Below, piece after piece: positions 1 through 7,575 of a stretch of 64,000 nt of DNA; position 1 is the stretch's first letter; the number at the start of each line of letters is the position of its first letter. The position numbers and the translations under genes were made by a program. The notes beneath the pieces were generated by a model. It searched no databases and was not told where the DNA came from. It worked only from the letters and a program-made list of their open reading frames with translations. The DNA is taken from contig NZ_CP025119.1 of the NCBI RefSeq assembly GCF_002831685.1, positions 1,585,001 to 1,649,000 of the forward strand, written 5' to 3'. This DNA comes from Polaribacter sp. ALD11 (GTDB lineage: Bacteria > Bacteroidota > Bacteroidia > Flavobacteriales > Flavobacteriaceae).

Positions 1-1
1 A

Positions 2-2560
2 GATTATAAAGCAATACAATTGCTTTCGAAACTTCCAAACACTGAAGTTAAAATATCTTACAATACTTCAAACGAGAGACTACATGCAAAAGCATATTTG
101 TTTTATAGAAACACGGGATTTCACACTGCTTATATAGGTTCTTCTAATTTCTCTAGGTCTGCATTAACAGATGGTTTGGAATGGAATTTAAAAGTAACAA
201 CAAAAGAAGTTAGCCACATAATTGATAAATTTCAGAAAACATTTGATGCTTATTGGCAAAGTGATGATTTCGAGTTATTTGATGATTCTATCCATAAAGA
301 AAAGCTTCAAAATGCTTTAAAACAAAGTAAGTTTAGTAAACCATATGAAAACAACACTGTTATTTTCGATATCAAACCATTTCCGTATCAAAATGAAGTA
401 TTAGAAAAATTAGAAGTAGAAAGGACAGTACATAATAGATTTAGAAACCTTATCGTTGCAGCAACAGGAACTGGAAAAACTGTGATTTCTGCATTTGATT
501 ACAAACAGTTTAAGCAAAATAATAAGTCTTCAAAACTACTATTTCTTGCTCATAGAGAAGAAATAATTAAAAAATCGCTTTATACTTTTCAAGGCATCTT
601 AAAAAACAATAATATTGGAGAACTATGGGTTGGAGGAAAAGTTCCTGATAATTTTGAAGTTGTTTTCGCTTCAATTCAAACTGTAAAAAATCAATTTAAG
701 AACTTCAATTTAGCACCTGATTTTTACGATTATATTATAGTTGACGAATGCCATCACCAAACAGCAAACAGTTATAGAGAAATAATCAATTATTTTAAGC
801 CAAAAGTACTTCTTGGACTTACCGCAACACCAGAACGAATGGATGGTGGCGATATTTTGGAAGACTTTGACAACAAAATTGCGGCAGAAATAAGATTACC
901 TGAAGCGATGAATAGAAAATTACTTTGTCCTTTTCAATACTTTGGAATTACTGATAGTGTAGATTTAACTAATGTTAATTGGGTAAGAGGTAAATATGTT
1001 GCTAGTGAGTTAACCAACTTGTATACGGGAAATGATAGAAGGGTTCGAGAAATAATTGACGCTTTAGAGAAATATACCAAAGATATAAATGACGTTAGTA
1101 CTTTAGGTTATTGTGTTTCAATGGAACATGCCAAGTTTATGGCAGAAAAATTCACCTTATTTGGATTAAAGGCAGATTATCTTACAAGTAAAAATAGCAC
1201 CGATAGAGTATCAATTCGTCAAAAATTAGAAAAAAAAGAAATCAATTACCTTTTTGTTGTTGATATGTTTAATGAAGGTATAGATATTCCTGAAATTGAC
1301 ACAGTTCTTTTTTTAAGACCTACAGAAAGTCTAACTGTCTTTTTACAACAATTAGGAAGGGGCTTAAGACTACATGAATCTAAAGATTGTTTAACCGTTT
1401 TAGATTTTGTGGGTAATTCTAAACCTGAATACAATTTTGAAAGCAAATTTAGAGCCTTAATAGGAAAAACAAATACAACAGTTGTAAAAGAAATTGAAGA
1501 CGATTTCCCTCACCTTCCTTTAGGATGTTCTATAATCTTAGAAAAAAAGACAAAAGAAACTATTCTTAAAAACATTGCAGCAGCAACATCTTTAAATAAA
1601 AGCAAGTTGATTAATAAAATTAAAGGTTTTCAGTACGACACTAATTTACCTTTAACTATTGGTAATTTTAGTACTTTTTACAATATTCCTTTGCAATCTA
1701 TTTATAGAAGAGGAAGTTGGAAGCGTTTATGCCAATTAGCAGGAAAAATAGAAGATTTTAATTCTGAAAATGAAAAACAAATAGTTTCGGCAATTTCTAA
1801 TAAATGGTTTTCAACAAATTCATTAAGCTATTTTTCTTTCATACTAAAGATTGCAAATCTAAATTTTAAAATAAATATCTCTGAATTAAATGAAAATGAA
1901 AAAACAATGCTTTTAATGTTACATTATGATGTTTGGAAAAAAGAAGGTGGTTTTGATTCATTAGAAAAAAGCATTGAACAAATAGGAGCAAACATTATTT
2001 TAGTTGAAGAAATAAAAGAAGTATTAGAAATATTAATAGAGAATATAGATTTTAAAGAAACCCCCATCAAACTGCCTTATGAACAGCCTCTAAATCTGCA
2101 CAGTCGTTATACCCGAGACCAAATTTTATCAGCATTTAGATTTAGTAGTTTTGAAAAAAAATCATCTAACAGAGAAGGAACGGCAGAACAAAAAGAATTA
2201 AAGACAGAAATATTATTTATAAATCTGATAAAGTCTGAGGAAAACTTTTCACCTACAACTATGTATGATGATTATGCTGTAAACGAGCTACTGTTTCATT
2301 GGCAGACTCAAAATTCTGCTAGACCAGATTTGGGTAAAGGATTATCATATATAAAACATAAAGAACAAGAAAAACGAATTTTACTTTTTGTGCGAGAAAA
2401 AGCAAAAAATGAATACGGTAATAGTTTAGGCTATGTATTTATTGGAGAAGGAAGTTTAAAAGATTATCAAGGTTCAAAACCAATGAGTATCAATTGGGAA
2501 TTAAACGAGCCAATGCCACATTATTTATGGAAAGATGCTGCAAAATTATCAATAGGATAA
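2..2560 (+). CDS. PLD-nuclease / superfamily 2 helicase / DUF3427 protein, 5' truncated by window edge
   Basis: The reading frame is open to base 2, so the true start lies outside the window; the TTG at base 20 is not a start. Numbering from base 20, a phospholipase-D-like half-motif (HAK at 22-24, then GSSN at 40-43) is followed by a DEAD/ResIII-type helicase: Walker A ATGTGKT near 149-155, DECHH near 243, TAT near 269, and a QQLGRGLR motif VI. The C-terminal ~270 residues resemble DUF3427. Proteins with this architecture are usually ~1000 residues and are often found in defence islands. The expected role is ATP-driven DNA translocation coupled to cleavage. The defence role is an inference, because no other defence gene is visible here. 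Family assignment is firm; biological role is uncertain. Confidence 0.85.
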   Translation, partial: DYKAIQLLSKLPNTEVKISYNTSNERLHAKAYLFYRNTGFHTAYIGSSNFSRSALTDGLEWNLKVTTKEVSHIIDKFQKTFDAYWQSDDFELFDDSIHKEKLQNALKQSKFSKPYENNTVIFDIKPFPYQNEVLEKLEVERTVHNRFRNLIVAATGTGKTVISAFDYKQFKQNNKSSKLLFLAHREEIIKKSLYTFQGILKNNNIGELWVGGKVPDNFEVVFASIQTVKNQFKNFNLAPDFYDYIIVDECHHQTANSYREIINYFKPKVLLGLTATPERMDGGDILEDFDNKIAAEIRLPEAMNRKLLCPFQYFGITDSVDLTNVNWVRGKYVASELTNLYTGNDRRVREIIDALEKYTKDINDVSTLGYCVSMEHAKFMAEKFTLFGLKADYLTSKNSTDRVSIRQKLEKKEINYLFVVDMFNEGIDIPEIDTVLFLRPTESLTVFLQQLGRGLRLHESKDCLTVLDFVGNSKPEYNFESKFRALIGKTNTTVVKEIEDDFPHLPLGCSIILEKKTKETILKNIAAATSLNKSKLINKIKGFQYDTNLPLTIGNFSTFYNIPLQSIYRRGSWKRLCQLAGKIEDFNSENEKQIVSAISNKWFSTNSLSYFSFILKIANLNFKINISELNENEKTMLLMLHYDVWKKEGGFDSLEKSIEQIGANIILVEEIKEVLEILIENIDFKETPIKLPYEQPLNLHSRYTRDQILSAFRFSSFEKKSSNREGTAEQKELKTEILFINLIKSEENFSPTTMYDDYAVNELLFHWQTQNSARPDLGKGLSYIKHKEQEKRILLFVREKAKNEYGNSLGYVFIGEGSLKDYQGSKPMSINWELNEPMPHYLWKDAAKLSIG

Positions 2561-2565
2561 TTAAA

Positions 2566-2760
2566 ATGAAAAAAGAAACACTTAGAATATTTGCAATTTA
2601 CAAGAAGAATATTCATTTAGGAAATGAAACTGCAACAAATAAAAACGATGCAATTAGAAAATATCTAGTTGCATCGTTGTACGGTAATATATTGAAAGAT
2701 TTAGAACTTCTTTCTTTATACTCTGCAAAAACAGCTATTAAAGGCACTCACTTCTTATGA
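2566..2760 (+). CDS. Small uncharacterised protein (64 aa)
   Basis: An ATG lies 5 bases after the helicase stop and opens a 64-codon frame beginning MKKETLRIF. The frame also extends upstream into the helicase gene, but this ATG is the only sensible start. The product is lysine-rich with no signal peptide, membrane segment or recognisable domain. Tight spacing suggests co-transcription with the helicase. I do not recognise the family; it could be a chance frame, although its composition resembles real local proteins. Confidence 0.45.
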   Translation: MKKETLRIFAIYKKNIHLGNETATNKNDAIRKYLVASLYGNILKDLELLSLYSAKTAIKGTHFL

Positions 2761-2776
2761 AAAAAATATTTATCCC

Positions 2777-4669
2777 CTAAAACTTATACTCCCCTAATGG
2801 CTTGGGAAACTTTTCTGGATTTGCTGCTAAGTGGTAGCGAGGATCATCGATTCCTTCTTCTATAATGCCTGTAAAAATAGGAGACGCTTTGTACAAGAGT
2901 ACTTTACAATCTTCACTTAAATGTTTTAGCGTTACCTTTTTACCAGCAGCTTGGTATTTTTCTACCAAAGCAAAAATAGCTTCAATAGCAGAGTGATCTG
3001 TTACACGTGCTTCTACAAAATCGATTTCAATATTTTCTGGGTCTGTTTTAATTTCAAACTTATCATTAAAATCGGTAATACTTCCGAAGAACAATGGTCC
3101 CCAGATTTCGTAAACCTTTGTTCCGTCTGCTTTAAAACGCTTTCTCGCTCTAATTTTCTTAGCGCTTGTCCATGCAAAAGACAATGCAGAAATAATAACT
3201 CCTACAAATACAGCAATTGCCAAATCGAAGAAAACGGTTACTGCAGAAACAATGATTAATACAAATGCATCTGACATTGGTATTTTCTTTAAAATTCTAA
3301 AACTAGACCAAGCAAATGTTTCGATAACCATCATAAACATTACACCAACCAAGGCTGCAATAGGCACTTGCTCTATGTATTTGTCTGCAAATAATATAAA
3401 GGTAAGCAGTGTTAACGCCATCATTACACCAGACAAACGACCACGCCCGCCAGCATTAATATTTATAACTGTTTGGCCAATCATACCACAACCACCAGTT
3501 CCACCAAATGCGCCACTAAGAATATTTCCTGCTCCTTGTGCAACACATTCTTTGTTTCCGTTACCTCTAGACTCTGTTAATTCGTCTACCAAATTCATGG
3601 TCATTAACGTTTCTATCAACCCAACCGATGCTGCTAAAAATGCATACGGCGCAATAAATTGTAAAGTATCTAAATTAAAAGGAAGGTTGCTCCATAATTC
3701 TAAGACGTTTAAATTTTTAGAAAGTTCTGCTATTCCGTTTAAACCTGCTCCACCACCATCTCTAATAAAATCGCCTACATTAATAGAGCTCAAACCACTA
3801 AAAATTGAAATTAAAGTAACAATTAAAATAGCAGTTAGTGCAGCTGGTATTTTTGTTGTTATTTTGGGTAAGCCCCAAACGATTAACATGGTTAATAACA
3901 CCAAACCAATCATTGTGTATAAAGCTTCTCCTTGCAGTGAAGATTTTACAACGCCACTATCTTTTACTGAATAAAAGCCTTCTTCCGAAGCATTATAAAC
4001 AACTTTTTTAGTCTTTATATCAAAAACTTGACCATCTGACACTAAAAACACTTCTTCGTCTGTACTACTATTTATTACTGAATTTCCATCAATAGAAAAT
4101 AATACAGTATTTGATGCTAAATCTTTTACCTGGTTATCAGATACTTTGTAAACCAAGTCTTTCGATTCGGTTTTACGCATATTTTGTCCGAAGAAATCTT
4201 TTTTATTTTCTTTAAACATGCCTAATTGCGCCATAAAAATAACAATGGCTAATCCGTTTACAAATCCCATCATTACAGGATGCGGAATTAAACGTACAAA
4301 TTTCCCTAGCTTAAATACACCAGCAAATACCTGTATAATTCCCATTAAAACAACGGCTGCTAAGAGATAAAAGTACCCCATATTTTCTACAGGCGTATCA
4401 AATAATAAGCCTTTTGCATGTCCTTCTTGTATCATATGTACAAAAATAACAGCTACTGCTCCTGCTGCTCCAGAAATTAAACCTGGTCTTCCACCAAAAA
4501 CGGCAGAGATAATTCCAACTACAAAAGCACCAAATAAAGCGACTATTGGGCTAATTTGTGCCACAAAAGCAAAAGCAACAACTTCGGGTATCATTGCTAG
4601 CGAAACGGTTATTCCTGCAAGAACGTCATCTTTTGCATTGGGTAATATCTTTTTAATAAATTCAGTCAT
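2777..4669 (-). CDS. SulP-family inorganic anion transporter with STAS domain and unusual soluble insertion
   Basis: A 630-residue inner-membrane transporter of the SulP/SLC26 family (sulfate, bicarbonate or related anions; substrate not predictable). The N-terminus carries the SulP hallmark stretch (residues ~10-75), hydrophobic helices continue to ~500, and a cytoplasmic STAS domain occupies roughly 510-600. SulP proteins are usually 550-600 residues. The extra length is a hydrophilic insertion at residues ~152-248, between the helix ending near 150 and the one starting near 250. It contains four imperfect ~17-residue repeats starting at about 171, 189, 207 and 223. A perfect -7 box lies 26 bases upstream. 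The gene is convergent with the small ORF on its left. Confidence 0.93.
   Translation of the reverse strand: MTEFIKKILPNAKDDVLAGITVSLAMIPEVVAFAFVAQISPIVALFGAFVVGIISAVFGGRPGLISGAAGAVAVIFVHMIQEGHAKGLLFDTPVENMGYFYLLAAVVLMGIIQVFAGVFKLGKFVRLIPHPVMMGFVNGLAIVIFMAQLGMFKENKKDFFGQNMRKTESKDLVYKVSDNQVKDLASNTVLFSIDGNSVINSSTDEEVFLVSDGQVFDIKTKKVVYNASEEGFYSVKDSGVVKSSLQGEALYTMIGLVLLTMLIVWGLPKITTKIPAALTAILIVTLISIFSGLSSINVGDFIRDGGGAGLNGIAELSKNLNVLELWSNLPFNLDTLQFIAPYAFLAASVGLIETLMTMNLVDELTESRGNGNKECVAQGAGNILSGAFGGTGGCGMIGQTVININAGGRGRLSGVMMALTLLTFILFADKYIEQVPIAALVGVMFMMVIETFAWSSFRILKKIPMSDAFVLIIVSAVTVFFDLAIAVFVGVIISALSFAWTSAKKIRARKRFKADGTKVYEIWGPLFFGSITDFNDKFEIKTDPENIEIDFVEARVTDHSAIEAIFALVEKYQAAGKKVTLKHLSEDCKVLLYKASPIFTGIIEEGIDDPRYHLAANPEKFPKPLGEYKF
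3947..4159 (-). repeat. Four imperfect ~17-aa repeats inside the SulP protein
   Basis: Residues 171-241 align as four units with the pattern hydrophobic-x-x-x-S-D-x-x-V-x-D: LVYKVSDNQVKD, VLFSIDGNSVIN, VFLVSDGQVFD and VVYNASEEGFYSVKD. The unit length of 16-18 residues and alternating hydrophobic pattern suggest short beta-hairpins. They sit in a loop between two membrane helices. Confidence 0.6.
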
Positions 4670-4695
4670 CTTTTTTGTGCCTTTTTAGAAGTCGG

Positions 4696-4703
4696 CAAAG
4701 ATA
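4696..4703 (-). promoter_or_regulatory. -7 box of the SulP gene
   Basis: On the minus strand the sequence reads TATCTTTG, a perfect match to the Bacteroidota -7 consensus TAnnTTTG. It ends 26 bases before the ATG, giving a predicted leader of about 20 bases. Confidence 0.5.
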
Positions 4704-4722
4704 GAATGTTTTTTGGGGAATA

Positions 4723-5319
4723 TCACATTTTAAGATAGCTATCATACACCAACTCAATATTTTTGTATGAATTTTTAAGCGCTTTTACAACTTCCTCTTT
4801 ATTCTTAAATAGCACTTTTGTAATTCCCTCTTCTAATTGCGGTACCAGTTCTTCATCATAATCCGAAGTCATTAAAAACCAATAGGTTTCTTTTAATTTC
4901 ATTCCTTCTTGAAAATAGACATGATAGGTTGTTAACAAAGGTTTAATCAATTTTAAATCATAAATACCACACTCCTCTTCTACTTCTCTAATAGCGGTTT
5001 CTTCTATAGACTCTCCTATTTCAATTCGACCTTTGGGCAAGTCCCATTTTTTAGATCTATAAATAAATAGTATATCTTTTTTAGTGTTTAAAACCAAGCC
5101 ACCAGCTGCAGAAACAATATGAAAAGTCTTTAAAAAGTCTTGCCAACCCTTCTCTAAATCAGGGGTATATAAGTTCACTCCTTTAATCTTCTTGTTTTTA
5201 AGTTTGTGAACAATTTCTTCTGTAATACTATTCTTAAGAATGTAAACAGGATAGTTATTCTCTTTTATTTGTGAAGATGTTAAAATAATTGGGGTATCAT
5301 TTACAAAAACTTTATACAT
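4723..5319 (-). CDS. NUDIX hydrolase
   Basis: Likely 198 residues starting at the ATG at 5319 (MYKVFVNDTP). The frame extends to a TTG at 5340, but that codon lies inside the gene's own predicted -7 box, so it is not used. A complete Nudix box (G-x5-E-x7-REVEEECGI) sits at residues ~97-119, the metal-binding site for hydrolysing nucleoside diphosphate-X compounds. The preceding ~70 residues are not a standard Nudix part and are typical of a flavobacterial subfamily. The substrate cannot be predicted. The gene is divergent from pyrE with overlapping promoter elements. Confidence 0.88.
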   Translation of the reverse strand: MYKVFVNDTPIILTSSQIKENNYPVYILKNSITEEIVHKLKNKKIKGVNLYTPDLEKGWQDFLKTFHIVSAAGGLVLNTKKDILFIYRSKKWDLPKGRIEIGESIEETAIREVEEECGIYDLKLIKPLLTTYHVYFQEGMKLKETYWFLMTSDYDEELVPQLEEGITKVLFKNKEEVVKALKNSYKNIELVYDSYLKM

Positions 5320-5322
5320 TTG
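5315..5322 (+). promoter_or_regulatory. -7 box of pyrE
   Basis: TACATTTG matches TAnnTTTG and is followed by only four bases before the pyrE ATG at 5327. The start codon would therefore fall at or next to the transcription start. The box also overlaps the start codon of the oppositely oriented NUDIX gene (5317-5319). Confidence 0.5.
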
Positions 5323-5326
5323 CGGT

Positions 5327-5968
5327 ATGATTTTAAACAAAGATACGGCAAAAAAAACAGCTGAACTTTTACTACAAGTAAAGGCTATAAAGCTAAACCC
5401 AAATGACCCATTTAATTGGGCTTCAGGTTGGAAATCGCCAATTTACTGCGATAATAGAGTGACACTTTCTTATCCACCAGTTCGTATTTTCTTAAAAGAA
5501 GAAATTGCTAAAATTGTAGAGAAAGAATACGGTAAACCAGACGTTATTGCTGGGGTTGCTACAGGTGCCATTGCTATTGGTATTTTGGTTGCTCAAGAAT
5601 TAGGTGTTCCATTTGTATATGTGAGACCAGAGCCTAAAAAACATGGTAGAAAAAACCAAATTGAAGGGCATCTAGAAAGCGGACAAAATGTTGTGGTTAT
5701 TGAAGATTTAATAAGTACTGGTAACAGTAGTTTAAATGCGGTTGATGCTCTTAAAGAGGCTGGCGCAGTTGTTAAAGGAATGGTTGCTATTTTTTCTTAT
5801 GGTTTTGAGGTTGCTACTGAAAACTTTAAGAATAAAAATATAAAGCTAGTTACCTTAAGTAATTATGAAAGCTTATTAGAACAAGCATTAGATAGTAATT
5901 ATATTTCTGAAAAAGAATTGACTACATTGCATGAATGGAGAAGTGAACCAAGTACTTGGAAACAATAA
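5327..5968 (+). CDS. pyrE: Orotate phosphoribosyltransferase
   Basis: A 213-residue cytoplasmic enzyme of pyrimidine synthesis that joins orotate and PRPP to make orotidine 5'-phosphate. The PRPP-binding motif VVVIEDLISTGNS lies at residues 122-134. The conserved early segment WASGWKSPIYCDNR and the PEPKKHGRKNQIEG catalytic loop (101-114) are intact. Length is normal for the family. The start is the ATG at 5327, four bases after a -7 box, so translation is probably leaderless. An SRPBCC protein follows 12 bases downstream in what looks like the same transcript, an arrangement I believe is common in Flavobacteriaceae. Confidence 0.97.
   Translation: MILNKDTAKKTAELLLQVKAIKLNPNDPFNWASGWKSPIYCDNRVTLSYPPVRIFLKEEIAKIVEKEYGKPDVIAGVATGAIAIGILVAQELGVPFVYVRPEPKKHGRKNQIEGHLESGQNVVVIEDLISTGNSSLNAVDALKEAGAVVKGMVAIFSYGFEVATENFKNKNIKLVTLSNYESLLEQALDSNYISEKELTTLHEWRSEPSTWKQ
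5338..5345 (-). promoter_or_regulatory. -7 box of the NUDIX gene, inside pyrE
   Basis: On the minus strand the sequence reads TATCTTTG, a perfect -7 box located within the first codons of pyrE and pointing towards the pyrE promoter. Its predicted start near 5332 gives a leader of ~13 bases to the NUDIX ATG at 5319. Confidence 0.45.
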
Positions 5969-5980
5969 AATAGATATAAA

Positions 5981-6370
5981 ATGAATATTGAAGGAAATAC
6001 AGTTATCTTAGAAAAGTCTCAAGAAGAATTGTTCAACTTTTTTAGTGATTTGAATAATTTTAAACAAATTATGCCAGAAAACACCAATAAATTTGAAGTT
6101 GATGGTGATTCTTTCTTATTCGGTTTACCTGGTATGCCAGAAATTAGATTGGTTTTAAAAGAAAAAACACCTTTTTCGAACATTACGTTAGGTGCTGCAA
6201 GTAGTAAATTATCTTTTACATTGTCTGCAGATATTACGAAGCTTGAAGAAAACAAAAGTGAAGTTGCTTTAAGTTTTAATGGTGATTTTAACCCAATGAT
6301 GGCAATGATGGTTAAAAAACCTTTAACAAAATTTGTAGATACTTTATCTGAAAATATAGGTAAACTTTAG
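5981..6370 (+). CDS. SRPBCC-family (START-like fold) protein
   Basis: A 129-residue cytoplasmic protein with the SRPBCC pattern: an N-terminal strand (VILEKSQEELFNFFSDL), a central strand-rich part and a C-terminal helix ending FVDTLSENIGKL. The family forms a hydrophobic ligand cavity, but this subfamily has no assigned ligand. It is 12 bases downstream of pyrE and probably co-transcribed. The stop overlaps the end of convergent birA by four bases, so there is no room for a separate terminator between them. Confidence 0.8.
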   Translation: MNIEGNTVILEKSQEELFNFFSDLNNFKQIMPENTNKFEVDGDSFLFGLPGMPEIRLVLKEKTPFSNITLGAASSKLSFTLSADITKLEENKSEVALSFNGDFNPMMAMMVKKPLTKFVDTLSENIGKL

Positions 6371-7098
6371 AGAAAAGAAACTTCTTTAATACCAAATTCT
6401 AAAATGACTTCTTCTTCTGTTTCTATTTGAAGTTTTCCATGATTAGAAATGCCACGAATAATTCCCATAAATAAAACGTCTTCACTATCTTTAAACATAG
6501 TGGGGATGTTTTTTTTATACAAAACATTAAGATAATCCACTTCTAAAGTTTTAAAGTTCTTAGCATTTAACAATGCTATTCTAGCTTTAAATTTTAAAAT
6601 AATCTGTTTTAAGAGTTTATCTAAATTATAACTTTTATCGGTAATCAATTTTAAAGAGCTCGCTTTTTTTAGGTAATCTGGGAATATCGTTTGATTCACA
6701 TTTAGCCCAATACCTATTACAGAAGATGAAATTTCTGTACCTTTTAAACTATTTTCTATTAAAATACCACATATTTTTTTGTTTCCTGACAGAATGTCGT
6801 TGGGCCATTTGATACAAACAGACGGAATACTTACATCTTCTAAAGCATCAAAAAGAGCTAAAGAAACGGCAAAATTTAAGTACTTTTTCTCTAAAACACC
6901 CAAGCCTTCAAACCTAACAAAAACACTAAACATCAGGTTTTTACAAGGCTCAGACACCCAACTATTGCCTTGTTGCCCTCTTCCTTTTAACTGACTATCT
7001 GTAACAACAATTGTAAAATTATCTACAGTAGAATTTACCGCCAATTCTTTTAAAAAAGAATTGGTAGAATCGATGGCATTAAGTTTGATTGTTTTCAA
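6367..7098 (-). CDS. birA: Biotin--[acetyl-CoA-carboxylase] ligase
   Basis: A 243-residue ligase that activates biotin with ATP and attaches it to the carboxyl carrier protein of acetyl-CoA carboxylase. The biotin-binding STNSFLKE segment is near residue 11, SQLKGRGQQGNSWVS near 35-50 holds the GRGRx-type adenylate loop (here GRGQQG), and KWPNDI near 99 is the conserved catalytic segment. There is no N-terminal helix-turn-helix, so this is a ligase without repressor function. It overlaps the convergent SRPBCC gene by four bases and is divergent from rsfS with an 88-base gap. Confidence 0.93.
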   Translation of the reverse strand: MKTIKLNAIDSTNSFLKELAVNSTVDNFTIVVTDSQLKGRGQQGNSWVSEPCKNLMFSVFVRFEGLGVLEKKYLNFAVSLALFDALEDVSIPSVCIKWPNDILSGNKKICGILIENSLKGTEISSSVIGIGLNVNQTIFPDYLKKASSLKLITDKSYNLDKLLKQIILKFKARIALLNAKNFKTLEVDYLNVLYKKNIPTMFKDSEDVLFMGIIRGISNHGKLQIETEEEVILEFGIKEVSFL

Positions 7099-7155
7099 GT
7101 GTTAAATAAAGTGTAAAGTAGTTCAATAATACACAAAATAGTCGCAAAAATATAA

Positions 7156-7163
7156 TAACTTTG
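7156..7163 (+). promoter_or_regulatory. -7 box of the rsfS-ftsH operon
   Basis: TAACTTTG matches TAnnTTTG and lies 23 bases before the rsfS ATG. It is the only good -7 box ahead of the tightly spaced rsfS-ftsH-LUD-cdsA-psd-acyl-CoA-binding-protein run. Confidence 0.5.
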
Positions 7164-7186
7164 CGTTTAAATTTAGAAAAAAATTA

Positions 7187-7555
7187 ATGACTAAAAAGCA
7201 AGTAAGTACAGACGATTTAATCTCTGTAATAATTCAGGGTATTGAAGAAGTTAAAGGAGAAGACATTCAATTACTAGACTTACGAGGAATAGAGAATACC
7301 GTTTGCGATTATTTTATAATCTGCTCTGGTAATTCGAACACACAAGTAAAAGCAATTTCTGGTTCTATTCAAAAAATAGTTAGCAAACAAATTAAAGACA
7401 AGCCTTGGCATATTGAAGGGGAAAACAACGCTGAGTGGGTTTTAATGGACTATGTAAATGTTGTAGTACACGTTTTTCAAAAGCAAATTAGAGATTTCTA
7501 TGATATCGAAAGCCTTTGGGGAGATGCAAAAATCACAGAAATAAAACCAGCATAA
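7187..7555 (+). CDS. rsfS: Ribosome silencing factor
   Basis: A 122-residue RsfS/Iojap protein that binds ribosomal protein uL14 and blocks joining of the 50S and 30S subunits in starved cells. The hallmarks DYFIICSGNSNTQVKAI (residues ~44-60), GENNAEWVLMDY and VVVHVFQKQIRDFYDIE are present. Length is typical. It is the first gene of a long same-strand run and lies 20 bases ahead of ftsH. Confidence 0.95.
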   Translation: MTKKQVSTDDLISVIIQGIEEVKGEDIQLLDLRGIENTVCDYFIICSGNSNTQVKAISGSIQKIVSKQIKDKPWHIEGENNAEWVLMDYVNVVVHVFQKQIRDFYDIESLWGDAKITEIKPA

Positions 7556-7575
7556 ATTTTTAGATTTTATAAAAA

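Noticed and set aside
2494..2565. Extended start for the small ORF inside the helicase gene
   Set aside because: The upstream codons are in a shifted frame of the helicase; the ATG at 2566 fits spacing and composition better.
3252..3974. 240-codon open frame antisense to the SulP gene
   Set aside because: It lies fully within a strongly supported gene, has no promoter or conserved protein features, and arises from the low stop density opposite membrane helices.
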